From Lytechinus pictus (lineage: Eukaryota; Echinodermata; Echinoidea; Temnopleuroida; Toxopneustidae), in contig NW_026974141.1 of the NCBI RefSeq assembly GCF_037042905.1, positions 3,774,001 through 3,838,000 on the forward strand: a stretch of 64,000 nucleotides of DNA, given 5' to 3'. This document shows positions 1-11,245 of this stretch, one piece after another. The translations under genes were made by a program, and so were the position numbers. Each line of letters opens with the position of its first letter. The stretch's first letter is position 1. The notes under the pieces were generated by a model that made no database searches, was not told the DNA's origin, and saw only the letters and a program-made list of their open reading frames with translations.

Positions 1-260
1 AGATGATGTGGAAGAGGTTCATCGTGGTGAAGGATTGAGTAGAAGAATTAACCAGTTGTCTCACGATGTAACAAACGTAGTGTGAAAGCGACGTTTCGTC
101 TGTAAGCTGCTAGACTTCGTCTTAATAACACTGGTTTTAGCGATGCAGCTGTTACCATCTTTTGCGTTTCAATTAATAAATGCTAATTACCCATTTACCT
201 CGCCTTAGTTGAGTGCAATGAAATATGAACAAATTCCTTCCTGAAAAAAATAATAACGTC

Positions 261-345
261 ATGGTGGGATTCGAACCCACGACCCTCTGACTGAAAGAGA
301 CATAACCATTATAAACGTATAGACCACTCATACTCCAACCCCACT
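261..345 (-). repeat. tRNA-like SINE head or tRNA pseudogene
   Basis: Read on the minus strand, there is an A-box-like GTGGTCTATACG stretch, a TCTCT/AGAGG stem around a 7-nt loop whose middle bases are CAG, and a perfect B-box/T-arm (GTGGGTTCGAATCCCAC). The D-arm region is expanded and no acceptor stem closes the cloverleaf. It is therefore more likely a tRNA-derived SINE head or pseudogene than a working tRNA. A related head lies at 49001 on the plus strand. Confidence 0.5.
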
Positions 346-1100
346 TTCAAAACCATTCTGTGGCCCTAGCTGCTAATACTAAATAGGGAGTTTTTGCACC
401 GGAACGCAGAACGTTCTTCAGAACATAGAAAATATATTGTGAAATGGTCTTCATGTCAATGAGCAACCAAGAAGTCTTTTCGAAAATTGATGAATCAAAA
501 CAGCAGTTTCGTAGTTAAATCTGCATTTTTTCCCCGTCAGCTCCAAAACTTAGGACGAACTGTCCTTGCGGTTCTCCAATTTTCGACAAAGACTTCCCTG
601 TTGTTCATTGTCATTTTACGGGCATTTCAATACATTTACTATGTTCTAGAAATCTGCGTGGCGGTACGAAACACCCTATTACCACGAAAGGAAATCCCCG
701 TCTTCCACGAATTACATTCCATATATTTACTTTTTGCAAAGTTACTTAAATCGTTATCAATGCAATTTCCAACATTTCGGAGAGGAAAGGTTTCAAATAG
801 AAATCATTCAAGGGTCTTCTGTATATAATGGAGGGATATTATGGACAATACTAGGACAAGCGTCATATAGCTAACATCTTTAGCATATATATATTGCTTT
901 TTAGTTAAACATAATCAAAGCACTTTCTAATATTCTACTCTCCAAGAGCTTGTAATATACAAAGTGGATGTCATACAGAAAATATATACATGTACGGTAG
1001 GTTTGTAGTTTTTTTTAATGTTCTTGGGGACTATTACAAATACTAAGGCCAGTGAAACAACCATTGTTGATCTTTCATGGAGTTCATTCTGGGAATTTGA
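346..1100. other. AT-rich stretch, no gene recognised
   Basis: An open frame of 113 codons (487-828, plus) has no recognisable domain, no signal of exon structure and AT-biased composition. Nothing else stands out. Confidence 0.5.
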
Positions 1101-1101
1101 T

Positions 1102-2074
1102 ATATATATAAACTCCTCAAAAAAAGTTTGGAAATCTGACTTTGATCGATAATCCCTCCTCGGTTTTAGTAAATATCAATGTGTTATTAATATTAATAAA
1201 TAGAACATTTATTTTGCTTTAAAATTATACCCTACATGATATGATTATGGGTCACATGGAGGTGCAGTGCCTTGAAATGTGGGGCAAGGTCAAATTTCAA
1301 AAGTTGCAAAATGACACAATATTGAAAGTCACTGTTCTTTTTTCCGTGGTGATGAGTGAGTTTTTCAGCGGTTTCTTTTGACTTTGATCGAAAATTCCTC
1401 ATCGGGTTTAGTACATATCAATGTGTAATTAATATCAATGAATAGATCATTTAAATTTCTTTAAAATGATACCCTACATGATGTGATTATCGTTCACATG
1501 GAGGTGCAGTGCCTTGAAATGTGGGGCAAGGTCAAAATTCAAAAGTTGCAAAATGACACGATATTGAAAGTCACTGTTCTTTTTTCAGTGGTGATGAGTG
1601 AGTTTCTCAGCGGTTTCTTTTATTTTCATGCACCTTAACATCAACATTAACATGGAATCAAACACACCTCTGCACAAGCAAACACATAACAAACTAACAC
1701 ACAAACATGCATGGGTATATTTCAAACCACGACTAAAACCATGTTATCTCACAGAACCATCACTACAGAAGCAGGGGCTTGATTTGAATGGATTTTCTAT
1801 TTTTCTCTATTGACACAGACAAAAGAATCATGTTCTGTATTGACCCTTCATGACTATTTCTGCTCGTTTTGCAGCTTTTCAATGCACACCTCATCCAACA
1901 CTTTTGAGTCCTGCTCTTTTTGTTATGGCATGATCATAACAAGCATGGTATCAATTTAAAGAAAATTAAATAATCTTTTGAATGATGTAAAATATGCATT
2001 GAGTAAAATTGGGAGTTGGGAGAAATTAATGGCCAAACACAGATTTTCCAAACTTTTTTTGAGGGATTTATATC
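1102..2074. mobile_element. Non-autonomous inverted-repeat DNA transposon
   Basis: The left end (about 1102-1137) and right end (2041-2074) are inverted copies sharing CTCAAAAAAAGTTTGGAAA, flanked by TATA-type sequence. The element is about 0.97 kb and has no transposase frame. It contains two tandem copies of a 242 bp unit. Superfamily is not assigned. Confidence 0.7.
1138..1621. repeat. Two tandem copies of a 242 bp unit
   Basis: Copies begin GACTTTGATCGA at 1138 and 1380. They share long blocks such as CACATGGAGGTGCAGTGCC and GTGGGGCAAGGTCAAA. They sit wholly inside the surrounding inverted-repeat element. Confidence 0.8.
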
Positions 2075-2082
2075 GTTTTATA

Positions 2083-2290
2083 TATATTATACAGATATTG
2101 CCTACCTAGAGTTTGAATATAACATTTCCTCTCCCCGACTGAGTTATATTTTTCCCAAGGGATTATATTTTGCCCGAAGCGCGCAGTGCTGAGGGAAAAT
2201 ATTCTCCCGAGGGAAAAATATAACTTCGGAGGGGAGTTGAAATGTTATTTATTAAAACGATAGACCAGGCAATATCTGTTATATTGTATA
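2083..2290. mobile_element. Small fold-back element
   Basis: ACAGATATTGCCT (2091-2103) is mirrored by AGGCAATATCTGT (2267-2279). Inner blocks are also mirrored: ATAACATTTC/GAAATGTTAT and TATATTTTTCCC/GGGAAAAATATA. No coding capacity. Confidence 0.65.
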
Positions 2291-2486
2291 GTCTATGTGG
2301 ATTCGCCATCAGAGATTGTATTCATCATCCGGCTCCAACCCGAAATTCTTGCTACAGCTCTGATCCATCTACGTCATAATAGAAAATATTTTGAAAATGC
2401 ATCAAGCGCGCGTTCTTCATGCAATCGACGCGTTAACAATAGCGCGTACATCAAACTACCTGATTACGCAACTTGTAAGCAGCGAG

Positions 2487-2557
2487 TGACGTCACCTTGG
2501 TGAATATAACGCTGCAATTGACAATACAACGCAGTTATATTCACTGAGGTGACGTCA
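2487..2557. repeat. Imperfect hairpin with CRE-like ends
   Basis: GTGACGTCACC followed by a GTGAATATAAC block is mirrored, after a ~25 nt loop, by GTTATATTCAC and GGTGACGTCA. Both ends contain TGACGTCA, the CREB/ATF consensus. Regulatory activity is not shown. Confidence 0.6.
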
Positions 2558-3463
2558 AAACCTAGAATATAACAAATGCGATCCTCGCAGCTATGGTCAC
2601 GTGTTCGCGTATTGACCTATCACTGATTCGAATCTACATAACCTATGTAATATATCATTTTATACATATATATCATTTTATCCAGAATCCGTACAATTTG
2701 ACGAGATCGAAAGGGAACATGATTTTGTTTGAAAATTAAACCAAGTTTCATTAAAAGGAGGGTGCGAAAAATACATTTCATATATATACAAAAAATACAA
2801 CGCACTCATTGCGGAAGGGGGGGGGGGCGCAAATAGTTAAGAAAAGACATGTAATTCACGGTTACACGGTGGTACTTTCACATTACTTTGCGTGCGTGCG
2901 AGTGGGGGGAGGGGGTCACGGGGAGGGGGGGGGGGTCAGTAGTAATTGGTTAATACCACAAACAGTGTTGAACAAACCTCTTAATTGCCGATGTAGATAA
3001 ATGAAGGGTACATATTTTTCTTTTGTTGAAAAAAATCAAAATATTACAAGATAGGAATGATTTAAAATATATAAGTACAAAATAAAAAAAAGGAATGAAA
3101 AAAGAAAGGCAAGGCATATAAAACATCATTAAACAGCGATGTTATGTCACTCACCTAACATTACATTACATTGCCGAGTTATTTTGTAATATTTTTGTGA
3201 ACACCTATTAAGATTTTAGGATATCATACGATTCTACAGTTCCAAGTAATGAATTCACTATTTTTCTGGAAGCGCCTTAGTTTTCGTATAACCACACATA
3301 TTTGCAGGGTCTACAGCTCTTCTTTGAGTTTGGTAGACATGGTAGAGTCGACCTCGATTCCGAGCACATCATGCACTCTCTCTCTAACCGTGAGGACAAT
3401 CTTTTTGGAGCTCTTCCTGCGATCAGTATCATCTGTATTTTGTAGGATTAAAAAAAAAACACA
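2558..3463. other. No gene recognised; G-rich tracts
   Basis: Holds G-runs near 2817-2827 and 2903-2935 and A-rich sequence after 3010. Short open frames here look like composition artefacts. Confidence 0.5.
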
Positions 3464-3812
3464 TACCCTGTTACGGCACATTTTGGTAACAATTATTGTT
3501 TAAACCAAAATTTGCAGTTACCAAAAATGTGCAATTTACTAAAATGTGCCGTCTTCTTAGTCACGGCTAATTTTCGTAACTGCACATTTTGGTTTAAAAT
3601 AAGTAAATTGCACATTTACTAAAATGTGCCATTTTTTTTTAGTTACGGCACATTTTGGTAACTGCACATTTTGGTAAAAAAAATAATTGTTTCCAAAATG
3701 TGCCGAAAGTGCACCTATGCCTGACAGGATTTTTTTTGCTACAAAAAATGTGCAGTTATAACGTGATGTGTATGCACATTTTGGACAATATGCACATTTT
3801 GGTAACAACTTA
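3464..3812. repeat. Array of alternating GCACATTTTGGTAA inverted units
   Basis: About ten copies of a ~14 bp word occur in both orientations (GCACATTTTGGTAA and TTACCAAAATGTGC), often joined as GTAACTGCACATTTTGG. The strand could fold on itself in many registers. No coding function is supported, and the cysteine-rich open frame on the minus strand is just the repeat translated. Confidence 0.7.
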
Positions 3813-3927
3813 AAGACTTAATTTGACAGTTAAAGACCAGATTAAACTATTAAAGACCAGATGTGACGGTTATAATGGATTAAAGATTGATAATAGGGTA
3901 TGGGTTGGAGACAGGGATAGTATATTA

Positions 3928-3928
<1 letters not shown>

Positions 3929-3958
<30 letters not shown>
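3929..3958. repeat. (GT)n microsatellite
   Basis: Uninterrupted GT dinucleotides running into GTGGGTGG. Confidence 0.95.
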
Positions 3959-3961
<3 letters not shown>

Positions 3962-3965
3962 GGGT

Positions 3966-5330
3966 GATTTGCCAGTAGGTCCAATGTCATTACGTCCAAT
4001 GACCATGTCATCTAATTTGGTCCAACACCATTTTGTTCAATAGCAAGTTTGTCCAATAGCCACTTCCTCTAAGAGCCATTTTGTATAAATGTCACTTCAT
4101 TTAATAGAGATTTCTTCCAATAGCCAGTTCGTCTAATTTCATTCCCAGTTGGTTCAATTGTCAATTTCGTCGAATACTCACTTGGCCCAATTGACAGTTG
4201 GTCCAATATCCGCTTCGTCCAATACCCACTTGGACCATTTGACAGTTCTCCCAATTGGTCTAAAACCCGTTACTGGGGGCAAGCACTGATCCAGGGGGTA
4301 AATCGGTCCCCCTTCTCAGAGCCATTTTTTCAATAAACACTTTCTTATAGCCATTTCCTTCAAAAGCCAGTTCGTCTAACTTCATTACCAGTTGGTCAAA
4401 TTGCCATTTTCTTCCGACAGTTTGACAGCTCCAATAAATGTCCACTTGGTCCAATACCCATTTGGTCAAATTCCAACTTGGTCTAATACCCGTTACAGGG
4501 GGCAGGCGCTGATCCAGGGGGTGAATCGGTCCCCCGGCCTTCTAAGAGCCATTTCGTTCAAAAGACACTTCTTCCATTAGCCATTTCGTTTCATAACCAG
4601 TTGATCTAATATCCATTTTATTTTCAATCATTTTGGCAAATTAACACTTAGTTCAATTAAATCAAATGGTATAAGGATTGAATAGCTATTGGACCAACTG
4701 GTTACTAGACGAGATGACGAGCGGACGAACTTTAGACCATGTGGAAAGTGGACGAACTTTCAACAGGACCAAGTGGGTATGGACAAACTGTCAATTGGAT
4801 GAAGTGGGTATTGGAGCAAAATGGCAATTACACCAAGTGGGCCTTGAAACAAAATGACAATTTTACCAACTGCCAATGAAGTTAGACGAACTGGCAATTG
4901 TAAGTGGGTATTAAACGAAATGGCTTTTAGGAAGGCGGGGACCAATGCACCCCCTGGATTTGCACCTGCCCCCATATAGTAACGGGTATTAGACCTAGTC
5001 GAAATTGGCCGAACTGTCAATTGGGCCAAGTGCATGGGTAGGCCTATTAATTGGAAATACTGTTAATTGTCCCAAGTAAGTATTGGAGCAAAATGGCAAT
5101 TGGACTAAGTGTGTATTGGACCAACTGGCAATGAAATTAGACGAACTGGCTATAGAAGTGCCTATCAAACAAAGTGGAATTTAGACGAAATGGCTCTTAG
5201 ACTAACTGGATTTTGGACGAAATGGCTATTGAACGAACTTACCATTGGACTAAAAAGCATTACACGACAAGGTTATTGGACGAAATGGCATTGAACATAG
5301 TGGGTAGATCTTTAGACCAACTCGAGATTA
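3966..5330. mobile_element. Fold-back array of degenerate ~18 bp GTCCAATA units
   Basis: From 3966 to about 4660 the sequence is a degenerate series of units such as TTGGTCCAATACCCACTT and TTCGTCCAATAGCCA. From about 4680 to 5330 the same units run in reverse complement (TATTGGACCAACTGGCAA). The two halves form one large inverted repeat centred near 4670. A GGGGGCA(A/G)GC(A/G)CTGATCC block interrupts the left half twice (about 4275 and 4500), and a related block, TGCACCTGCCCCC, lies in the right half (about 4962). This resembles fold-back transposons whose arms are made of short tandem units, as known for sea urchin TU elements, but identity with that family is not established. Confidence 0.7.
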
Positions 5331-5405
5331 GACAATATTAATGGTAAACCAAATGGGTTGAGCCGATGTGGTTTTACAAAATAGAGACCCATAGAAACCG
5401 GGCGA

Positions 5406-5452
5406 ACGTTGCACCACAAATTGTCGCCCCGCGACAATTTGTGGTGCAACGT
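5406..5452. repeat. Perfect 22 bp-arm hairpin
   Basis: Arms 5406-5427 and 5431-5452 are perfect complements around a CCC loop, with core CACAAATTGTCGC. Confidence 0.9.
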
Positions 5453-5705
5453 ACGTCCGGATTTTTGGAACCCCGTTTCGTGGAAAGTAGTTCGAATATA
5501 TATGCAGCCTGACATATCTCAATATGTTTTTTTTTTTGCGGCGAAGATTGACACGTACGTTATAGGCCTACTTTGAACTTTTGTTGGACTTTTATCAACA
5601 TGCAAATCAGAGAGTTCTGAAGGTATAGGCCGCCTAAAGTGACCGACCTTATACAGGACTACAGGAAATGATCGAAATTTCAATTAACTTATATAATTTC
5701 TTACC

Positions 5706-6891
5706 TTGGCTGGCTATTAACGTGATATCCTCACAAAAGCTATCAAAACTTTCATACCCTGCAAAGTCTGAGCATAGGTCCCGGAGGATTTCAGGAAACC
5801 GAGACCCATTTGGCATGTCACGTGTTTTGTAAAAACGTTGTCGGTCCTTACAAACGGAGTCCAGCTCGTTTAAGATTCTGAGGCCTTTCGGAGCTGATAA
5901 TTCAACTGTGAAAAGCTCGGTGAGGAATTCATCAAGAATTAAGTTCGTTGAGTGTAGGCTCAAAGAACCTGTATGCGTTTGGACATAGAGTGCGGGTGAG
6001 ATCACCGAGGTCGATTCCATACAATCTTTGCAGCATTTTGATTTCAGGAACCCCGGGGGGGGGGGGCACTCAGTATATAATGCATAGTGGGTATGTGCCG
6101 CGGAGGGGACCCCCATTTTTACACTCAAATTCCCGTTCCAAGGCATAGCATTTTTGTCTTATTGAGAAAAAGAAGAAAGAAATCCGCTCCAAAGCTTCGC
6201 ATATTTTTCGTTACGCCGTTCCGGTCGCATTGATCTGCTACAATTTTGGTGAAAAGCGGCCGTAGAGCGCTTTTCGACCATCGCCTAAGCGCGAGCGCAA
6301 CCGGCGGAGGCCGCGCTAGCTGCGTCATGCACGATTGCCCGTTCCATAGGGGATGCATACGCACTCACAGAGATACCGTATCACGGAGATCCGTTCCGAG
6401 GAGCCCCGTTTTCACAAACATTTGTAGTTCCGAAGCCCGTTCCGAGGACCCTCCTTTTTACAATAAGCCCGCTCCAAGGCCCCCGTTTTTTGCCTCGCCC
6501 GCGGCACACCCCTACCACTTCTTTGGTCGAGTGCCCCCCCCCCCGGGTCAGGAACATTGGGATCGGGTTTTGGGCCTGTGCGATCTCTGCCATCAAACAG
6601 GACAATTGCCTGGACGTAGTGCGTTGTGAATTTGCAGAATTCATTGAAGTCAAAGTTGTCAGCAACCTGAAGAATGTAATTGCATATTGGTTGAATAAGT
6701 GTCTCGAAAGTGCTCAACGTGGAACTCCAATCATCAGGAAAGAAATACTTCAGATGGTCAATGGCAGGCACGTGAGTGCAGGTGTACTCCAGGACGTCTT
6801 GTAAATGGTACGAGTCCGACCGACCACTTGACCGAGTATGGCCACTTCCGATGACCGCGAAGATGCAGATTAGGAAAGGGATGACCTTCAT
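5706..6891 (-). pseudogene. Secreted cysteine-containing protein, exon 1, disrupted
   Basis: The ATG at 6891 opens a classic signal peptide (MKVIPFLICIFAVIGSGHT, residues 1-19). An acidic, helix-prone chain follows, with cysteines at 38, 70 and 86. At about codon 113 the frame is interrupted by a 496 bp transposon (6052-6547) with a perfect 8 bp duplication. Beyond the insertion the same frame continues for about 39 codons, then stops near 5942. A neighbouring frame carries a clearly protein-like sequence to 5706, where CCAAG is followed by GTAAGA, a good splice donor. The gene therefore has at least two lesions. A C-x15-C segment ending FDFNEFC resembles a later C-x12-C segment ending FDSFC, suggesting an internal duplication. 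I do not recognise the family. No downstream exon was found in the window. It may be a dead allele or a pseudogene. Confidence 0.65.
6052..6547. mobile_element. CCCGGGGG-type MITE in an exon
   Basis: The element starts CCCGGGGGGGGGGCACTC and ends GAGTGCCCC...CCCGGG. It is flanked by a perfect 8 bp target duplication TCAGGAAC (6044-6051 and 6548-6555). Eight-base duplications are typical of hAT-type transposition. It carries no transposase. Relatives start at 16069 and 56217. Confidence 0.9.
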
Positions 6892-7341
6892 GTTTGTCAG
6901 CTATAGCTTTTAGGTTTCCCGATTCAATAATTGCTTAACTGTTGAATAAAAAGAAATATTAAAAAAAAATGCGTTTTAGCTTTCATTGCATTGAATATGC
7001 AGGATTTTGTCTTCGTGATTTGCCTGTGCAAGATCAGGTCGTATTGCCTGAAGCACCAAAATATCACGATTTCCCTATAAGCATTGATCGAGGGTTACCT
7101 CAAGGGGGCCGCGGGAAGGGGTCGGTAGGGGTATTTAGCTCGGAGCGCTAATGTGAGGATGTTTTTATATATCCATACAGTTGATTTTGACAGTAACATA
7201 ATATGCTTTTCACACTGCATTTCCTTAGCCCCATACTATCATTAACACCGGATTATATCCTTCACCCCATACTACTTCTTCTTTTTTTCACACTGTCTTT
7301 CTTAACCCAATACTCTTTCCAAAATTGTTCAGTTTTTTACG
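6892..7341. other. Upstream of the secreted-protein gene, no other gene seen
   Basis: The region directly 5' of the minus-strand ATG. No convincing TATA box or second exon was seen. Confidence 0.4.
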
Positions 7342-7412
7342 AGAGTTGTTCTGAAACCTATATCTTAAAAATACAATGCATGTATTTTTAAGAAATAGGT
7401 TCAGAACAACTC
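7342..7412. repeat. Near-perfect hairpin
   Basis: AGAGTTGTTCTGAA and the following CTTAAAAATACA are mirrored by TGTATTTTTAAG and TTCAGAACAACTCT with only small mismatches around an AATGCA core. Confidence 0.85.
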
Positions 7413-7425
7413 TTGTGAAAACTAA

Positions 7426-7478
7426 ACCCATATGTCGCAATGTTTTATGCATTGCATAAAACATTGCGACATATGGGT
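7426..7478. repeat. Perfect 53 bp palindrome
   Basis: Arms 7426-7451 and 7453-7478 are perfect 26 bp complements with a single centre base (core TTTTATGCATTGCATAAAA). It lies 13 bp from the preceding hairpin. Confidence 0.9.
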
Positions 7479-8656
7479 TTTCCCCACTTCGGATACGACA
7501 CTTAGGTTATGGGAATATTATACACCGTGGTTCGAATGTTGGTTATAGGACTGTGGCGAGGATAGGTTTATACGGTATGATAATACCATGAATGGCTCAT
7601 GAAATGAATTTTCTTATTAACACACGTCTCTTTGTGAGCTATATATTATGATTTCATGAAAAGTCTACCCTTGAAAGCAGTATGATTGATAAAAGTTGCT
7701 TCGTCATATTCTCGAAATTCCATACCTCCATGAATGCCGCGATTTTTTACACACATACATTATTTTTTCAAGTTCTATATTCTAACCATTTATAAAGATA
7801 GGTAAATTACAGAGCCTTTCATTTTTTTCAAAGCATGGCTGGTGCTACAGGGGGGGGGGGGACTCTATGATTTTCCATGCAGTGAAAAAAACTAAGAAAG
7901 AATAGAATAGTATATAACAGGATATTTTTTTAAATAGTAAGGAAGAGAGAAGAAGAATCATGTGGTATAGATCGTATAATTATATATTGCTGCAGTCGCT
8001 GTAATTCAAATGAGAGGAACAAATGAAGAGTTGTGCCCCCATCAAATATACCGGCCGTGACGTCAACCCTGGTACGAAGAATGAAAACAATCTTACCTTA
8101 ATCATTGATTTGAGACAATTCTGGTCCGCAATTTTACGAGTTTCCGCGTGCACCGAAGCGATTGGAGAGCGAAGTACTGTCGCAGAGTACAAGTCGGCCT
8201 ATTCAGACAGGACCCGGTTATGTGTGTACAAGTGAGTGGGTGAGGGTGTGTGTGGGGGGGGGGGGGGGCAGCAGTGGCGTACCGATCGATTCTGATAGGC
8301 GAACTTCATGAAATCAAACATTCCGAGGGAAAATGTTACAATATTAAGCCTCTATCCAACCCGGCTGTGGTTGACCCTGGGGGCTATCGCACTGAGAATG
8401 CACGGTTTCAAATTCTAGACACACATGTTCCTTCACTTTATATTTTGTTTGTTTCTCTTCGTCCAACCGTTCTTCCTTTAAATTACTCTTTCGCCCTTCT
8501 CCCAAGGTTTTGTTTCTTAATTTTCCCCTCTATGAAAAAATAATAATCATATAGGAGCGGTAACACTCTACCCCCCCCCCCCCCGTGGTGCCGCCTGCTA
8601 TTAGCACTGTATTATGTGCTTATGTTCTACAAATAATGTTAATAGTATTAATTCTC
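7479..8656. other. No gene recognised; poly-G tracts and one orphan transposon end
   Basis: Poly-G runs lie at about 7851 and 8254, and a poly-C run at about 8572. A lone CAGTGGCGTACC end at about 8271 matches the hAT-like family at 8730 and 16448 but no partner end was found for it. Confidence 0.45.
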
Positions 8657-8675
8657 GTACTACTACTACTAGTAT

Positions 8676-8719
<44 letters not shown>

Positions 8720-8729
8720 ATACTACTAC
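8657..8729. repeat. (ACT)n microsatellite, left half
   Basis: Trinucleotide run ending directly at the CAGTGGCG terminus of the composite element. Its continuation lies at 15266. Confidence 0.95.
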
Positions 8730-8868
8730 CAGTGGCGTACCATACGTGGGTCACGGCATCAGCCAAAATTTGAGTCAATTAGTGAGCGCGCGAAGCGCGC
8801 TCCGTTGCCAGTTATACTGACCTAATAGAGACATTTTAAGGACAGTGCCATTAAACGGATATGTATCT

Positions 8869-10183
8869 CTAGGGGCGGATCCAGCCTTCGCCAGTAGGGG
8901 GGGGGCGAAATTTTGTTCACCCATATTTTCCCCGATCGGCCGCTCAAAATTGATTTTTATTTGTTTCTTTGAAGGGGTAGTCCTAACATTCGTCTCTTAG
9001 CTTTATTCTCACAAAACAAAAATAAATAATGTCATATAAGCCCTAATTGAATAGTACGAGCGCGAGCTAATTTTTTAAAGTAAATTTCATGTATTTAACT
9101 AAATAATTACTGCGAGCGCGAATCGCGAGCAGAAAATGTTAATAAACGTTCTGGCCTGATGGAAAACAAACCGTAAGGACTGTTTGCATACCCATGGAAA
9201 CAATACATATTTCAACAATCAAATAATGCGAGTGCGAAGCGCGAGCTGAAATTTATGACATTTTGACCTAAAAATTGACATTCTAAGCACTTTTTGTAAT
9301 CATACAGAATAGGTGTATTACTAATTATTCATGCGAGCGCAAAGCGCGAGCGAAAAAAAAGGAGATTTATACCTAAAATCGAGACACACTATTCATGTTT
9401 CGTAAATCACAAAAAAGGATGAATCATTGGGTATCTTCCTACATTAATAATGCGAGCGCGAAGCTCGAGAATAAAACTCTTTTTGATATTCTGTTATGAA
9501 ACTGGATAATTCAAGCACGTTTTGAATAAAGAACAAACTGCGTGACTTTGAAATTTAGACCTAGAATCTTGGCATTCTAGATACATTGCTTTCATTATGA
9601 AAATCAATAAAGCGCAAGCGCAAGCAAGCACCCGGGGAAATTGTATAAGGACATTTTGTCATCATTTGAAAATGATATTCCTCTTCCTAAGCGAAAGATG
9701 AAACTTGTCGATATCGATATTTCATTCTGAAAAAAGGGACCATTTCATTAGGAATTCATGAAACTGTTACCTTATTTATCAAATATTGATGAGAGCTCGA
9801 AATTTGTTGATATTAAGGCCTGAAAACCGGACATTTTAAGCATTAATAAATATTGTTTTACGGCCTACTTTACGACCTACTATAGCTTACTCCATCGGAC
9901 GTTGAAGGAGTGCAGGAGACCCATGTGCAGGAGAATGTCTTGATGCGCGCAGAACTTTGCGGTAGCGTGGTTTACCTACATGTGAACTATAGCAGAATGC
10001 GATGCCACTGCAAGTAGGCCTGGGATCGGGCCGGCCGTTACGAGGCTGTAAATTAACCATAATACCTCCTTCGTACTTTTCTTTCTGTTTTTCAGCGTTT
10101 CTCTCAAGTTAAAAGGAAATTTTTAGGGGTTGTAAAAAAATAGGGGGGGGGGGCGGCTCGGCCCCCTCTACGATCCGCGCCTG
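8869..10183. mobile_element. Nested GGGGCGGATC-type element
   Basis: Left end CTAGGGGCGGATCCAG and right end CTACGATCCGCGCCTG are inverted. ATCTC occurs on both sides, and the related uninterrupted copy at about 16565 reads TATCTCACTCATC across the site. Subterminal poly-G runs lie just inside each end. Confidence 0.65.
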
Positions 10184-10552
10184 ATCTCACTAATCAAATA
10201 ATGCGAGCGCACTGAGCGCGAGCTGAAAATTTTTTATATTTAGACCTGAACAGGGACATTATAAGCAAATTTGTGTAATCATGATACGTACCAGTTCCGC
10301 TAAACAAACAATGCGAGCGCGAAGCATGAGCTGAAATTTTTGTCTATATTGACACCAAACAAGGATATTTTAAGGACTATATTTTAGGAATCCATTAATA
10401 GTATACATATCTCACCAGAGTCATCTGAACACATGAAGCACTTTTGTAGTCATTGTAATCATGATTATCATACGCATCTCACTAATCAAATATTGCAAAC
10501 GCGAAGCGCGAGCTGAAAATTTAGGAAATTCAGACCTGAAGAAAGGCATTTT

Positions 10553-11245
10553 AACCCTAACTAGGCCGGGCTTTTTTGGCTGTTCTGTGGCCGGGGGGGG
10601 GGGGGGGTTGAGATCTCGCCCGCCGATCGCGCGAGCGCCGCAAAAATTTGCACACTGGTAGTGTGCGATGTAATCTACAAGGCTGCATGGGAAGAAATTT
10701 TCCAAAATAATAATATTTTATTTTATATGAATTAATTATTCTAATTTATGCATAAATCATACTTTTTGCTCTAATTCACTAAATAAAGCTCCTAGAATGC
10801 CAATTTTTGGTAAGAGTATTCTTTGTATTATTCTTAACAATCGCAATTGAAAAAAACTTCGGTTTGGAAATCAATTTATGTATTTTATTGTTTTATGAAT
10901 TTCTTATGTATTTCTTTGTTTTTCAACCTTTTGTTTTTCTTTGTTTTTTCTCCAGATTTATTGCACAACCTTTTTGAAGCATAATTATGCTAAAATCAAT
11001 TGATTTAAGCTGTTTAAAGTAAAAATAATCATATCGTTATGAATAAGATGAGAAAACTCAATTTGCATTAACTTTGTACACAAAATCACGTTTTGGAACA
11101 ATCTTTGGTCTGACATGCACTTACAAAATGTTGCGTAATTTCGGAACCGCGTACCCGGGCGTCATAAATTTTGTCTCAAAAGATACGCCAGACTTAAAAG
11201 TATAAACTCTGCGAGTGGTGCGGTCAAAAAATTTTGCGCGGCGGA
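10553..11245. mobile_element. Probable nested element with GCGC inverted ends
   Basis: It breaks the repeat unit at about 10553. The left part has a poly-G run followed by GCCGATCGCGCGAGCGCCGC. The right part has TTGCGCGGCGGAATGATCGC. The exact right boundary is uncertain. Confidence 0.45.

Noticed and set aside
487-828. 113-codon frame near the left edge
   Set aside because: No domain, no splice context and AT-driven composition; length is within chance for this window.
5948-6629. Plus-strand frames over the secreted-protein gene
   Set aside because: They are antisense shadows crossing the inserted element and its poly-C tract.
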